Part shown: positions 1 through 13,080 of the stretch, piece after piece
Position numbering within the stretch: position 1 is the stretch's first letter
How the letters are laid out: every line of letters begins with the position of its first letter
Origin: Rotaria sp. Silwood1
Lineage: Eukaryota > Rotifera > Eurotatoria > Philodinida > Philodinidae
Length of the DNA: 64,000 bases
Direction of reading: 5' to 3'
NCBI GenBank assembly: GCA_905250075.1
Contig: CAJNOP010000003.1
Span: 1,066,395 to 1,130,394 of the forward strand
The notes under the pieces: model-generated
The model's input: only the letters and a program-made list of their open reading frames with translations
The model's database searches: none
What the model was told of the DNA's origin: nothing
Translations under genes and position numbers: made by a program

Positions 1-1837
1 ACGTTCTAAATGAAAAATAATTGTTCTCACGATTACATATTATTATAAAATCATAATACCAGGGGCGATTCGTCTACTAGATGATATAGCAGGTGATATA
101 ACAAAAACACCTTCTGTATTATGGCACTGATGTTCGTTCATCATCATCGTCATCGTCTTTAAGGCTTAGTTGAATAGTCACTGTTGATTATTCTCTCTTT
201 CACATTCTCTTTTTTTTTTACTTTGTTCGAATAGCGATAAGGCGTCGTATTTGTACATACAACATTCAACAAGAAAAAAAGTAAAGAAAAAAAAAAAAAA
301 AAAGGAACGAATTGAAATGTCAAGTGAGTCTACATATTCAATGTATTTCAAAGAACAATGTTAATATGTGAGAGAAGGAAGAAAGGAATTTTTTACTATC
401 AATTCATTCAACACATACAAATATTCTTTCTCTTTCATCTTGTTTTTTTCTTCTTCTTTTATGATAAAAATTCATGCATGACTAGACAATGAACAAGCTA
501 TTCTTAATCAATTATTCGATATCTAACAATTAAATAAATGATTTATCATTAATCAAATCTTTTCTTTTTTTCTTTCTCTTTTTGTTCTGTTATTCTACCT
601 TCATTCTGATGATTGATTGAATTTGTTATAGATTTTGGTAAATCTATAGATGCATTTCGATCACCATATAATACATAATGTTGTTGACTTGTATTAACAT
701 AATCGGAATTTGAATCACGATAACGTGCACCAGCACTTCGTGTTAAATCACATTCAATATTCGATACTAAGATAAAACGAAAATGATTATTATTATAAAT
801 ATAATATGAAAAAAAAAAATAGAAAAGAAGGCATGAAAAAACTATTATGTTCATAAAGTTACTAATGGGAATTAAATGAAAATAAAATCATTAATTCTCA
901 TGAGATTTAATTGATAATGAAACAAAAAAAAAAAGGTGAAACTTACATGATGGTTCTTGACTACGATGAATAAAATCAGATAAAAATGCTGATGGTGGTG
1001 GTGGTGCTTGGATATCTTAACAAAATAGAATAATTATAGAAAAAGATTAAATTTTGAATTTATTCAACTACTTTTAATTATCAATTCCACTGAAGGTGGA
1101 TTTTGATAATGATGATTTTGAATTGGAATAGGAACAGGTGAAACAGATGAATCTTTATTTTGTTGATCATCAGTTGTTGCATATGTTGAACTACTTTCTC
1201 CATCATCATCTTCATCATCACTAGATTCATCTAAAAAAAATAAATCATTTATAAAAAAAAATCAAAAGAATCTTTTTTGTGCTTACGTTTTGTTTGAGAA
1301 TTAATAATACGTTTTGATGATGGAATAGGACGAGCTCCGAATTGTTCTAATGCTTGTTTAACTGCTTCTTGACGAACATCTAAATGATTGATTTTAATAA
1401 GAAAAAAAAAACATATTTTTGAAGACAAACCATATACCTGAATGATATCGATTATAACCATCACGTTTTTGACGTCGACATTGAATTTTTGATTGACGAT
1501 TTGAAAGTTTTTCATTATTATTATTATTATTCATATTATTACCTACATGGGTTTCATCTATTACAAAACAAAAATATATAAATGTCTATGTTTGTTTCGT
1601 TTTAGAATAAATATTTTTATTTACTTAATTGTTGTTGATATGGTGCTAGTAATTTAGTACGTTTTTTTTCAAAACCTTTTTGTGTTATATCTCCTAAAGT
1701 AGAAAATTTTTGAATGAAAATAAAAACGATAAACATATCAATACCATACCTTCGGCTAATTCAAGTTCAAGTTCTTGTAATTTTTGTTGAATATCCATAG
1801 GCAATAATAGATTATTGGAGTTTGTTGTCGTTGCCAT
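1..1837 (-). CDS. DIP2: DIP2 (disco-interacting protein 2) homologue, 5' part, runs off the left edge
   Basis: N-terminal part of a DIP2-family protein. These proteins carry a DMAP1-binding domain followed by two adenylate-forming (acyl-CoA synthetase-like) domains; only the N-terminus is in the window. Exons read on the minus strand: 1837-1750, 1693-1625, 1557-1438, 1379-1287, 1230-1072, 1015-947, 766-599, then tentatively 113-60 and 5-1. All junctions are GT-AG and keep frame. Residues about 20-50 contain ELELELAEGDITQKGFEKKR, the signature start of the DMAP1-binding domain, and a later DVRQEAVKQAL segment matches the next conserved helix of DIP2. Low-complexity Asn, Asp/Glu and Pro runs lie between. 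The start ATG at 1837 gives the expected short lead into the domain. The synthetase domains should lie left of position 1. The last two small exons are less certain; they rest on phase and splice sites only. Confidence 0.9.
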
Positions 1838-2386
1838 TTGTATTTATGTGTATGAGTGTATATAAATGTTAGAAAATGATAAGAAGAACTGGACCACTAG
1901 AGTATACAGGATAATTGGTCTGCCTTGTAATATTGTCAATGATTATTCAATCGATTGAAGAAAAAAGAAGCATGACAGTAGTTAAAGGGTCTTCTTTCCT
2001 TCCTATCCGAGGTCAATTTATGAACACAGTCGAGCAAACTATCTCTTTTCTATCTGTATATATATATGTGGCAATGTAATACATTATGCTAGAAGCGAGG
2101 GATAACCCTGTCAATCAATCAGCAGGACGCTGTTGTATTCTTCTAGAATGAATGAATGAACGAAGAAATTGGTTGCGTATTTGCTGTTCTTTAACGTTGA
2201 GTTTATTTTGATTCGATAATCATTTATACCATAGATTTAGCTGCAATGTCCTCGAAATTATTTTTATAATTTGAAAAATATTTTGCAATTAATTTATTAT
2301 ATTTAAAAAACAAAACTAGATTTTTATATTTTATTTTATCTTCATATGAGAAAAAATTACTTAGATAAATAATATAACTGTCAAGT

Positions 2387-2397
2387 GGCGCCATCTT
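2387..2397 (-). promoter_or_regulatory. AAGATGGCGCC motif (YY1/Pho-like) upstream of DIP2
   Basis: On the minus strand this reads AAGATGGCGCC, about 550 bases upstream of the DIP2 start. The same ATGGCG core recurs upstream of MTMR14, tamalin and eS28. In other animals AAnATGGCG is bound by YY1/Pho proteins. A role here is inferred from recurrence only. Confidence 0.35.
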
Positions 2398-3170
2398 ATA
2401 CAAAAGTATTCAAATATTTTTACAGTTTTGTATTAAATAGCTATTCAATAATTAATAGGATACTGTAGTAATAAAAAAAAATTACCTATGGCAATAAAAA
2501 TCTAATATCTTAACCTTTTCATAGCAGTTGACAGATATTTATAATGACAAGTATTATTAATACGGTACTAAAATACTTGATATTTACTCTCGTGACATAA
2601 TCATAAAAAAATTTGTAGGTACTCCATCCGCTCATAATATACGTAAGTGAAGACTTCTCAAGCTTAAAGCCTTCTAGGTGAAGAAAGAGGCTGAGCTTCT
2701 TCTAGATCTCGTCTATTTAGGTCATTCGTTTATGCCTATGTTTATCTGATTAATATGATGAAGGAATGTTGATTTAGATTCTTTTATTGATTGATTTGCA
2801 GCTAGAAAAATATTTTGTTTTTATTGAGTTTTTATAATTGTAATGGAGTTTTTTTCAAGTTAGACCCTAACTGAGTGTTTCTAAATAGTTCTGTAATGAC
2901 TTCAAGATTTTCTATGAAGAGAATACAATTTACGAATATTCATGGTTATTCATTACAGTTTTATCGTTTATATTCTGTCATGTATACTTTGATATTACCA
3001 ATAGTGTTCATGTCATCATTGATTTCATTCAAAAAATAAAATAACACGCAGTTTTTTTTTTTTTTCTCAACTTCATTTATCAACAAATAATATAAGCAAT
3101 GACAATAGTTCATACTAATTTAAGTATGTTTTAATTACTTACTATCAATGGTCGCTGATGACGAATCACC

Positions 3171-3750
3171 ATTCGAACTAATATTCACCTTTTAAGCTCG
3201 TATTAACTCTACAAGAGCGTCTTTATGAGATTAACAAAAGACTAAAAGAGTTTATCTTCATAGGTTTCAGAAGCCGTTTTAATCATTTTACTGAATTTTC
3301 GACTAAACTATAGGCATTTATTGACAAATCAAGTAACGGAATTTCGATCTGGACTTTTGCTCGTAGATAAGTCGAGTAATCCGTAGAATATCTTGAAATT
3401 TTCAGCCGAAAAGAATGTTTTTTTTCTTATCAACGTATTGAATTTTCAAGTAAACTCAATTTTTGCATCATGTCAGTGATAAGCGAATATTTTTTTAGAA
3501 ATTCGGTATCTCAACAAATGAGCATTCTTTTCGGTTGAAATTTTAAGAATATGCTATAGGTCATCCAATCTACTTGTGATCAGCATTTCACATCGAAATT
3601 CTGTTACGTTGTTTGTCAATTCATAACCGCATCTGGGTTGAGAATTTAGTAAAACGATCATGAAGACAAATTTCTTTACACTTTTGATAGTCTCAACGAG
3701 ATGTCCTTGTATGCGTAACATGAGCTCAAACGACGAATATTAATTCGAAT
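3171..3750. mobile_element. fold-back (long inverted repeat) element, copy 1
   Basis: The two halves are imperfect reverse complements over nearly their whole length. The outer ends are ATTCGAACTA at 3171 and its near-complement TAATTCGAAT ending at 3750; internal blocks such as ACGGAATTTCGAT (left) pair with the complement in the right arm. There is no coding capacity. A second copy of the family, with the same arm order, is at about 34830-35320. It looks like a non-autonomous fold-back or MITE-type element. No clear target-site duplication was found. Confidence 0.55.
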
Positions 3751-5937
3751 GATATTCTCATAAAATGTTTAAGTACAAAAATTTAATTTACATGTGAATC
3801 CATCTAATACACTTATGCGCCAATCAGATTACTTTTATGTACACTTAATTATTCATTAAATAAGCATATAAGATAGATGAGTATTATTCCATATTGAATA
3901 TCATTATTTGAATTCTGCCACAAGAAGTTTTTTATTTATTTGTTCAACTATAATATATGAAAATCCATAAAAACCTTCGTCGCATTCAAAATGATCATGT
4001 TACAAGGATTAACAATCGTATATTTAAATACCTATATTGAATATGAAAAGAAGTTGAGAATAGAATTATATATAGTTCAGCTAATAGTTCAAGATAAAAA
4101 AGCAAATCCTAATGGCATATGATCCAGATCACATCATTCTAGATTTTGTATAATATTCATTAAAATAGATGAATTTAATGAAGAACTAATTCTGAATCAT
4201 AATATGGAGAGAGGAAACTCTTCTTTCTTCACTTTTTCTAATTTTATTTGTTAATTAGATATTTGTGATTAAACTGATGATGAACCATCAACTAATACTT
4301 GAAGTCGATCGATTGAAACTAGTCATATTAATATATGAATAATGCTATGTGAAAATTGTTATGCAAGTATTAAATAAAAATCAATCAACGACCTAATAAT
4401 ATATTATGATCAATAGTTAGATTAATGTTAAAGATATTTATCGAAAAGAAAATAAATGCTTGTGCTGTATTGACGTAGCATATTAACAAATATTTTTTTT
4501 TCTTCTCTGTTGGTCATGGCCGAATGATTATTTTTTTGGTAATGTTGTGTACTAGCACAAAAAATTGTTTTGGTTTTTTTGTGTAATAATGTTAGTTGTT
4601 GATTTTTTTGGAGACAATTATTGTACTGAATGAACCAAAAACTGATGGTGAATTAATATGACATTACGGTAAATTGAAAAATAAACATCCAAAATATCTT
4701 GAAAGATATAGGATTTCAAGAGAGAAGGACAAGAAAAATAATATCAATAATAATGAAATCGAAGATGTGAGATTTTTCAGTATTTGAATTACTTTTGAAT
4801 GAATAGGAATTACGTCGACTATTGACAACTGTGACTGAAATATGTTTAACGCAAACTAAGTCGGCAAATATGCATACCTAATATTTTTTTTTTGAAAGCT
4901 TTACTTAAGAAATGCATGAACTATGAATAGTATCTCACAGGCATATTTGAGATGTTGTTATTGTTTCTTATTCAAAATTGCCTTAAAACAGTAGAAGAGG
5001 ATCGTAAAAGAGATTAAATCGGTCCACTAGATATCAACAAAAGGAGCATGTTGAGACGAACCTTTTGGCACCAGTTTCATGAGATTTTCAACGAATTTTA
5101 AAAGCCAAAATCTATCAACAAAGTAATGCATTTTTAGTCATTATTCCAATAATCAAACGTATTACTGTAGATTCTATTTGAAAATGAGCAGGGCACACCA
5201 AATGCACTTGATATTATCAATTTCGATAGCTCTTTGATTAGGCTTTCATCCTATAAATAAAATATAAATTGATTGTTTATTTTCTCAAGATATAGGTCCG
5301 TTACATTGCTAGACACTAATAGCATAGTTACTGTATTTCTTAAGCATTCTTATGTTTCAATAAATATTGTAATTTAAAAATTGAAATGACCAAAAATTCG
5401 GTATTACTTACTTGATAGTCCATCGAGAAAACTACAAAACCATATATTTCATAAAGTCAAAAAAATATAGCCGTTTAAGAAACTCCTAAGCAGACTATTC
5501 TCTAGATGCAGTTTTTTTGTCCTTTTTGGCAATACTCACGAGGTTTCGATTATAAAAAGTTCGATTTGAATCAAAACTAATGTGATATTCGAAAGCAGCA
5601 TAAAAAACTGAATTGGTTTATGAACATTTTAAACAATTTCTAGAACTTTTTTTTCGTCGAAAAAATTACCCGTTTTGAATGGACTGACATATCAGTTTGC
5701 GAATTTAAGCTTATCTTATTTTTCATCGTATAAAAATACTATTCGAAAGAATAACACAACAACGAAATTGAGATTATTTTGAATAATTATCGTCACATAT
5801 ATTGTTCGTTTATGACTCATTTTAGGTCAACAACACTAGTAGACTGATATTTTTCTGTTTCATTGCTTAATTATTTATTTTTCTTCTACATTAAATAAAG
5901 AACTCATACCCATGTAGCTGATTTCTCGAAAGAATGT

Positions 5938-6105
5938 ACATTGCAATGCATTATTTTTCAATAGAAATACAATGGACGCAATTACATGATAATGCCATCT
6001 GCATCATGCATTGTAATGCATTGCTTAGTTTCATTCATTGCATCAAATAGTTTGCATTATCATGTAATTGCACACATTAAAAGTTTAACGCATTACAATG
6101 CCTTC
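5938..6105. repeat. small inverted-repeat hairpin element
   Basis: A perfect 17-base inverted repeat, CAATTACATGATAATGC at 5979-5995 and its complement at 6054-6070, is flanked by imperfect complementary arms rich in GCATTACAATGC-type words. The whole would fold into a hairpin of about 165 bases. It is probably a degraded MITE. Confidence 0.5.
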
Positions 6106-7032
6106 AAAACTGCATGAATATTCATGCATGAAGATATAAACACCACTCAACGCATTTCTATTAATTATATTTATCCGTGACTCGAATATAGTCGAGACAT
6201 CTGATAACTATTGGAACCTAACTAACAACTGGTTTGCTTTTTAATATATCCTTTAAATACCATTCCAAATACGTTCGAATTTACTCGCATCACTTTGAGT
6301 GGATGCGCAAATGGGGCATTCATCTCGTATTTCTTTTCTCTCTGAGAAAACAGTCCGCAATTTCAAAACCCATGTTCAAAAAATAATTAGCCACCGATAT
6401 ATACGAAAGATTATACGGAACCTTGAACATATTTCTATTCATATGAAAGGAAATAAACGAAGAACAGTATTCAAACACAAATGACGATGAAATTGCTACT
6501 TTTCATCACGGAGACGGTAAATAAGTTTTGCATGAGTGGTTTTTTTGAAGAAAACGGGTGATTATGTGTTTTCGAAATAAGGAGACCTAGAGAAAGGTGT
6601 GATAATTGTGTTAGTGGTTTTATTTGAATAGAATATTGTTTCTAGCTGATATAGGTAGGAATGCTATGTGAAGAAGAAAACTAAAAAATGAATTCGAAAA
6701 GGAAGACTCAAGGGCGAAATGTATTTGTTGGTCTTCGATTAGTATAAAACCATCGTAAGCGAATATTTTTAGTTCCAAGAGGGTGTAGGTGTAGGATGCG
6801 AATGTGGGCTGTGTGTGAGTATAGGTATAGTTGTTGAGTTAACCTACATCCACGCCCACACCCACTCTACAATTCTTGAGCTTTGCTGAACTGTTCCAAT
6901 CTAGTCACTAACTCACACAGGCGATTCCATTATGTCTTCTGAGGATGGATACTTTTGTGCATGTGTTCAGCAAGCACATGTGGGTGTAGATCGTTGTTAC
7001 TGGTCCATGTTAGATCGACTTACCAAGCACGA

Positions 7033-8286
7033 TTATTTCCATCGATCTAGTTCATAATTCCAATCCGAAAAATAGAATTTCTTTTCCTCTTTGAAATAAC
7101 TGATATGACAGACGTTAGCAAATGGTGTTGATGCAATGGATGGATCAATTTTCAGGACGAATAAAATACTAATCAGATCAGATGATTGCGTCGTTTTACG
7201 AGCAAAGCTGAGGAATATTTGACGCTGCATACTAGTCGATAAAAAAAATCATTAAATGATAATAGTCCACCTTTGGTTTTGACCAGTTGATCAAAATCAG
7301 CCTTTGACAGTCCTTGACCACGATAAACAGTGAATGAATTTGAAGATAAAAATGTCTAACAAATTGTTGTGCATGAAATTGAATGATGTGATTGTGGACA
7401 TCTCGAATAAAAAACCCCATGGTAATGATGAAATCGACCTGCACTATGTGTGATGATTGCGATTTAGCATTGAATAAAGAACATAGTTGTACGTATACCA
7501 CCATATCGGGACATGTTCGTGGTATTCTCGTTCGAGTTTGTCGATATTTTGTAACTATCTCGGATTCACAATGAATAATTGACGACAATGTGTAATAAAT
7601 TCATCAATGTGTTATTATTTGAAATTAATGGTTTATAAAATTTCCTTCATCATTGGAGTGTACATAAATGACAAATCTAATTGGTTGAGATTTAGCTTGC
7701 TGTTTCCACTGTTGATTGTGACAAAACTGATCGATATCATGTTTTGATCACATTCTTATGCTGCTTGTTGAAGGACTTCATAGATAGAAGTACTCTGTGT
7801 AAGGATTTCTTGTAGTTTTAACCATTTATTGATCCAACCTTCATGTCAAGTTTGGTTGTCATTCAAAATGATACTATTGATTTGCAGATTATCATTGACG
7901 ATGGAAAGAGTTGTTTGTGCGAAGGCACCAAAAATGATCATAAATATTTTCTCTACTTGAATACGAGTTATAAAGTCAAAACATTCATTCACATTAGTGA
8001 ATGGATTTATTTTATTCACTACTTTCTTGAATTTGCTGATGGCATGGGTACCATTACTGTTGCTTATCACATTGATATTGGCATCGGGCAACACTACGAC
8101 GAAATTCTGAACCATTAGAGCTTTAAGAGGTTGTCGTAGTCTTATGCTCGTATGTTCAGATGGAATAGCAGTAGTTCTTGTTATTGGCTTTGTATTTTTG
8201 ACCATGATGTGCATGGAATTTGAATAATGAAAAAAATTAATCAAGTCACTCGTAGTTATATGATATGTTGTAATTTTATTAGACAT
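7033..8286 (-). pseudogene. ART-like/TPR family pseudogene
   Basis: Decayed relative of the bdelloid ADP-ribosyltransferase-like/TPR family; a complete but probably non-catalytic relative lies at 36313-38365. In minus-strand order, different frames carry the conserved blocks: an N-terminal segment with NPFTNVNECFDFI (about 8100), an ECDQNMISISFV block after an in-frame stop (about 7720), a PIWWYTY block (about 7500, in a frame different from its neighbours), the MGFFIRDVHNHI helix (about 7400), and a distal fold segment with KIDPSIASTPFANV (about 7130). Several stops and frameshifts separate them. The position expected to hold the E-x-E catalytic pair reads E-K-K. No TPR repeats follow before 6300, so the 3' part is missing. 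Confidence 0.85.
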
Positions 8287-11200
8287 TTCTATCTGTTTTC
8301 TATTTTTGTAGTAGTTTCAGTTTTTTGTTTTTCTTTTTTTTTATCAGCTGTTGTCTTTGATAGCACAAGAGAACGAACGAATGAAATAAAACGATTGTAA
8401 GATAGTTTCATACAGTATGTCACATTCCATTCTCTTTTTATGTTATTTGAAAGTGTTTTCTCTCGTTTCCTTATGTTGCTGTAAATGAATGTATATGTTG
8501 TAGGCAAAATTGAAATCCGGACAAATTTTAAATTTGCCCAGTCAAAATTGAAATTTTAATTTTGACTAGGCAAAATTAGAATTCTAATTTTGACCAGGCA
8601 AAATTAGAATTCTAATTTTGACCAAGAATTTATCAGTCAGAATTAAAATTTCAATTTTGACTGGGCAGATTTAAAATTTGACTAGAGGTTAGATCATTTA
8701 AATAAAACCAAAATAATTTCAAGAAATAGAATAAGTTTTTAATATGTTTTTTTCATAAAATGGTTAACAAAAAATCTTTTCACCTATTCATCCATATTCT
8801 TACGAGCACCTCGTTTTGAATGACACATTGTAAACCAAAAAACTCCCATTTTTCTACATTCATATGGCTTTGTAGTGCTTAATAATCCTTAATGAAAGGA
8901 CTGAAATACATGAAGATGCTTTTCTGGTCTTTTATCTAGACTTCAGAATGCTTGTAGGCGTTCAGTGGACTAAATTATTGAAAAATTCTTCATGCATGCT
9001 ATAGAAACTGGGAAGTACGTAGGTAGGTACCCGATTACGATGAGGTACTGATATAGTTCCTTGCAGGATACTTAAAAGTTTTTGTGACATACTGATAGCA
9101 GGGTACCTTTTGGGATACATTGAACTCAATACTTTCATTAGGGACTACGAAGCACTAACAAAGCAATGCGAATGTAGAAAAATCGGAGTTTTCTGTTTTG
9201 CAAAGTGTCACTCAGAACAAAGTGCTTGCAAGAATATGGATGAATAGTTGAAAAGATTTTTTTATTAGCCATTTTACAAAAAAAGAATTAATAAAAAATT
9301 ATTTTATTTCTTGTAATTATTTTTGTTTTATTTAAATGATATAACCTATAGTCAAATTTAAAATCTGGCCAGTCAAAATTGAAATTTTAGTTCTGACTGA
9401 TAAATTCTTGGTCAAAATTAGAATTCTAATTTTGCCTAGTCAAAATTAAAATTTCAATTTTGACTGGGCAAATTTAAAATTTGCCCGGATTTCAATTTTG
9501 CCTACAACCTATACATAGAAACACAATATTGTCTATTGTTGTTTGAAAATATATGACGAATTCATATTCCAGTAGGTTCTTTCTGCTACATTAAAAGTTC
9601 ACTACCAAACGAAGTTGATAAAAGAGTAGGTGGGAGGCAGTTCTTTTTGTTGCTAAGGATTGTTTTTTTTTAATGAAAAATCAATTAATTCTAAGATATG
9701 ATCCAAACTGCATACTCTATATCCATATTCTCACACTTTTCTTAACGAAAAAGAAAATAAAATTATCATTACTAATTTGTTTTAAGAATGAGACATAATA
9801 TTTATGATAGTTTTCTGTGGATATTTGAGTTTGTTGTTGTAATTCATGTCTAATTTCAAAACTAGATCTTTTCGTATAATCACTTTGGGACTCAAACTAA
9901 ACTCATCGGTTATGAGATTATAAAACTTTCGTATTAAAAGTATGGGTATTGGTAATAACATTCGATAAAATAATTGTTGCTGCTGAAACTGTTTTCATTT
10001 TTCTTGAAATAAAACAGAATTCTCACTTCGGAGTCTTCGTTTTGTGGAACGAATCGAAAAAACGAATGAGACTTTGTGATAATGTCCGAACGAAAATCGT
10101 ACGACTTTTCAATCTTTAGATGATCGCGATACACAATAGCAATTTGAGTAACTTGCTGAGAAAATAGAAAAACTTGCGAAAGATGACTAGGCAGAGTTCC
10201 ACATCGTTAAAATATAATTATAGAGTACAATTTGATTGAATAAATTGATTTTAATATTCGTTTTATTTTATCCTTAGCAGCAAGAATTTAAACTACTAGA
10301 AAATATTAATGAAACAAAAATAAATAAATATATATGAATTTGAATAATTTAACGAAATAGTTTTATAAAAGCAAAAATTATTTATAGAAACTAGACACAA
10401 TAAATTCGAAATAAATATTTACTTTGTGCCATTCTATCCCCTATGTTTATTTCTAGTCTTTTTTTTGCAGCTAAAAGAAAGTTGTCCTGAATGTCGACTC
10501 AGTTTTTTATCATTCATATTCTTTATTTTCTACGATTTATGAAGTTTTTCTTCAAATTTGAATCCTAATTATAATTTACTCCTCGCTTTCTGTTGTTAAC
10601 TAAAAAAGTACAAGATATTCGTCTTACACTTCTTTCTTCATTTTGTCTCTATACTATTGTTAAAGACTTGTAGGTTATGTATAATGATGTCTAATCAATG
10701 GACGATTTGGATTCTTTAAATTTAATGTACTAAATTTTTAGAAGTAACGCCAAAATATTGGATTTATGAAATATGTCGTTCTAACGCAAGTGATCGTTTT
10801 CTTCATGAAACAAAAAAGAAAGTTTGTTTGCTTCTTGATTAGTGATCGAGATTGTATCAGTTTATGACATGATCAAATAAAAAAAGAAAGAACTTTATTG
10901 TCTACGAAAGTTTATCTATTAGGTAATACAAAATAAAACACTTATCGTCTATTTACTACGACCAATGTTTGACAATGTGAAACATTAAATCAATGCTCAT
11001 GTGAAAAACGTAATACGAGAACAAGATATACATGTTTTTCTATCCAGTGACTTATCTGATTTTATTGCATTTTTTGATAAATAACAATATTTACTTTAAA
11101 CAATAAGGAAAAATAATTATACATTTCAAATAGTTGTATTCGATATGAGTAACTTAAATGACTATCGAATTTGTTTTTTTTTTTCAGCATAAAAAATGAT

Positions 11201-11652
11201 AGATGTAGAATTTTGAAATAAAGATTGACATGTCCGGAACCAATAGAGAATCAATAACAAATCATTTTTTGAAAATGCCATCAATAAAGAAAATAGATAT
11301 ACTTGTGACACTATAGTGACATATAAATATTATCTAGTAACGAAGCTACTTTAATAGTTAAGCAAAACATTTTAATAATTATATTGTGATCTATCGTAAC
11401 TCTATAATTATTTATTAAATATCTTATTGAGAAGATATTCGATTATTTGTCAACGATTTATGCAAAAAAAAAAGAAAAAAATTGAATAAAAATGCATCAG
11501 CATCACCAATAGTCACCAGAAAAAAAATAACTATTATGAAAGACGTATAAAGATTGATTTAATAAAAGTTAATGTCAAATTAAATTTTATGCTGTGACGC
11601 AAGAATAGGAAGGACTAGAAACAAAAAAATATAAAATTCGTCTTATTATAAA
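8287..11652. other. intergenic, fold-back element plus AT-rich sequence
   Basis: It contains the 1-kb fold-back element at 8489-9516. The remaining 2.1 kb (9517-11652) is AT-rich with homopolymer runs and no supported gene. The short minus-strand frames at 8289-8507 and 9934-10134 have no domain or splice support. Confidence 0.5.
8489..9516. mobile_element. 1.03-kb fold-back element with arms of about 400 bases
   Basis: Both ends carry ATGTATA-N-GTTGTAGGC in inverted orientation (8489 on plus, 9516 on minus). The arms remain recognisably complementary from 8489 to about 8906 and from 9516 back to about 9130, leaving a loop of about 220 bases. Near each end are short palindromic modules built on GAATTC or AAATTT centres flanked by GTCAAAATT/AATTTTGAC, present several times in the left arm. 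There is no transposase or long open frame. Arm similarity drops in the loop but the AT-rich background makes the inner limit approximate. Confidence 0.75.
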
Positions 11653-12156
11653 TTATTTCAGGGGATTTTTCTTACCAATGACGAGAACAATGATTACAAT
11701 GATAACAAAAATTAAAAGAATCCACATCTTAAAAAGGAAAAGAGAAAATTATTATTGAAAAACGAAAAATAAATTAATAATAGAATATTTACATAAACAT
11801 TTTGCCACCAATATTTTTTGTGAACTTCTTGTGCAGTATGAGCAAATTGTTGAGAGTAGTTATTCAGATCCTCTATATTGATTTAAACAATCAGAACAAA
11901 ACTTTCTTTTTCAGTCAGAAATCATTTTACCTGCTTTAATTTGAAGATCATCAAGGTTTTCACCACGTTGTATTCCTAATTGTATATTATTTCTCATTAT
12001 TTGTGTAACCTAAAATACCGATATTGAATATTCAGTAAAAGCAAACAATCTAAATTTTCTTTTGTTCCTTCCTACATCATAAACTTGTCCCTGTAATTGT
12101 TCAAATTGTCCCGGTGGTATATAATAGACATTTTGTGGCTGAACATTAGTATACAT
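11653..12156 (-). CDS. synaptobrevin/VAMP-type R-SNARE
   Basis: Vesicle-anchored SNARE expected to pair with Q-SNAREs to drive membrane fusion. Four exons on the minus strand (12156-12076, 12009-11931, 11872-11793, 11727-11653) splice in frame into 104 residues. A short N-terminus is followed by the coiled SNARE motif (about residues 25-80), starting VTQIMRNNIQ. The zero-layer arginine is R42, in IQRGENLDDL. The conserved HKKYWWQNVYMW stretch leads into a C-terminal transmembrane segment (about 81-99) of Ile, Val and Leu, and the chain ends in a short lysine-rich tail. The length fits brevin-type VAMPs without a longin domain. I cannot tell VAMP1/2/3 from VAMP4/8-like types. An alternative donor lies just before the stop, so a longer isoform is possible. 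Confidence 0.93.
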
Positions 12157-12839
12157 GATATCAGATGTCCTAAATATATGGAACAAAAACTATATTAAAA
12201 TATAACTGTTAGGCATGGTATAATTATTTTTAATGACTGAGCCTCTTACGAAGGACAATATTACGAATAAAAAAACAGTGACGAAAGAGGACGTGATCAA
12301 AATAACCGAGAAAAAACCTTGTGATCACCTATTAATTATTCATATAATATTTTTTTTCCCGTCCCATGACATGACTCATTGCTGATGAAGTGGCGCAGTA
12401 TGATTCATTGGTTCTATTATTGCTAGAAGTAGAATAATAAAGAAGTGTTTCAAAACTAAATCGAAACATGTTTCTTTTTATAAAGAATTCATTGATCGAA
12501 ATTTGTAATGATTACTAAATTTAAACACAGGCGTTAAGCAGGGTTAGTTTTGTTAAGCGAATCGACCTGTACATTGTATTACTTTGACTGATGAGGGGAA
12601 TCACTGTTTTCCCATGTCCTTTGAATCGGCTAAAAATTGCCGATTAATCCCGATTCATCGAAACGATAATCGCGATAAAATCGCCGATTATTCCCGATTA
12701 TTTCGGCGATTTTTACGATAAATCGTGATTTTATGCAAGATTTAACCGTCTGTTTACTGATATTTTCTACTATTTCATTGGTTCTTTGGGAGACACATAT
12801 TTGGATTTTTTCTTGAATTTAATTCAATTTTTTTTTCTC

Positions 12840-13080
12840 AAGATCCAAGCCGATCAGATCGCTCGATCTGTCCAATCTCGAGCTGGTCTGATTCTTATCA
12901 GACCGCTTCAGTGTAGTCCTCTCCAGATCATAGATCAGGATTGGCATTTTTTTGATTAAAAATAACCAAGAAATAATTTATCAGAAAAGTATATTTCGAA
13001 AACTTATTTGTTATGCATTGAACGGCGTTGCTTATATATCCGTGTGTGTTCATAACAAAACGGTGAATGAATAATTGTCA
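12840..13080 (+). repeat. dispersed repeat A, copy 1
   Basis: A GATC-rich block sharing CCAATCTCGAGCTG, an AGACC-rich segment and downstream AT-rich sequence with 52905-53150, in the same orientation. Similarity is patchy, as expected of an old non-coding mobile element. It sits inside the CGAT-rich patch, whose two halves look weakly inverted, so the whole 12585-13225 block may be one older element. Confidence 0.5.

Larger units (their letters stand above)
1838..7032. other. intergenic stretch upstream of DIP2, no gene recognised
   Basis: About 5.2 kb of AT-rich sequence with only short random open frames. It contains the YY1-like motif at 2387, the fold-back element at 3171-3750, the hairpin at 5938-6105 and a GT/AC-rich partly self-complementary patch near 6780-6865. 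The open frame at 6299-6484 has no recognisable domain, and I see no splice context for it. The first few hundred bases above 1837 presumably hold the DIP2 promoter. Confidence 0.5.
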
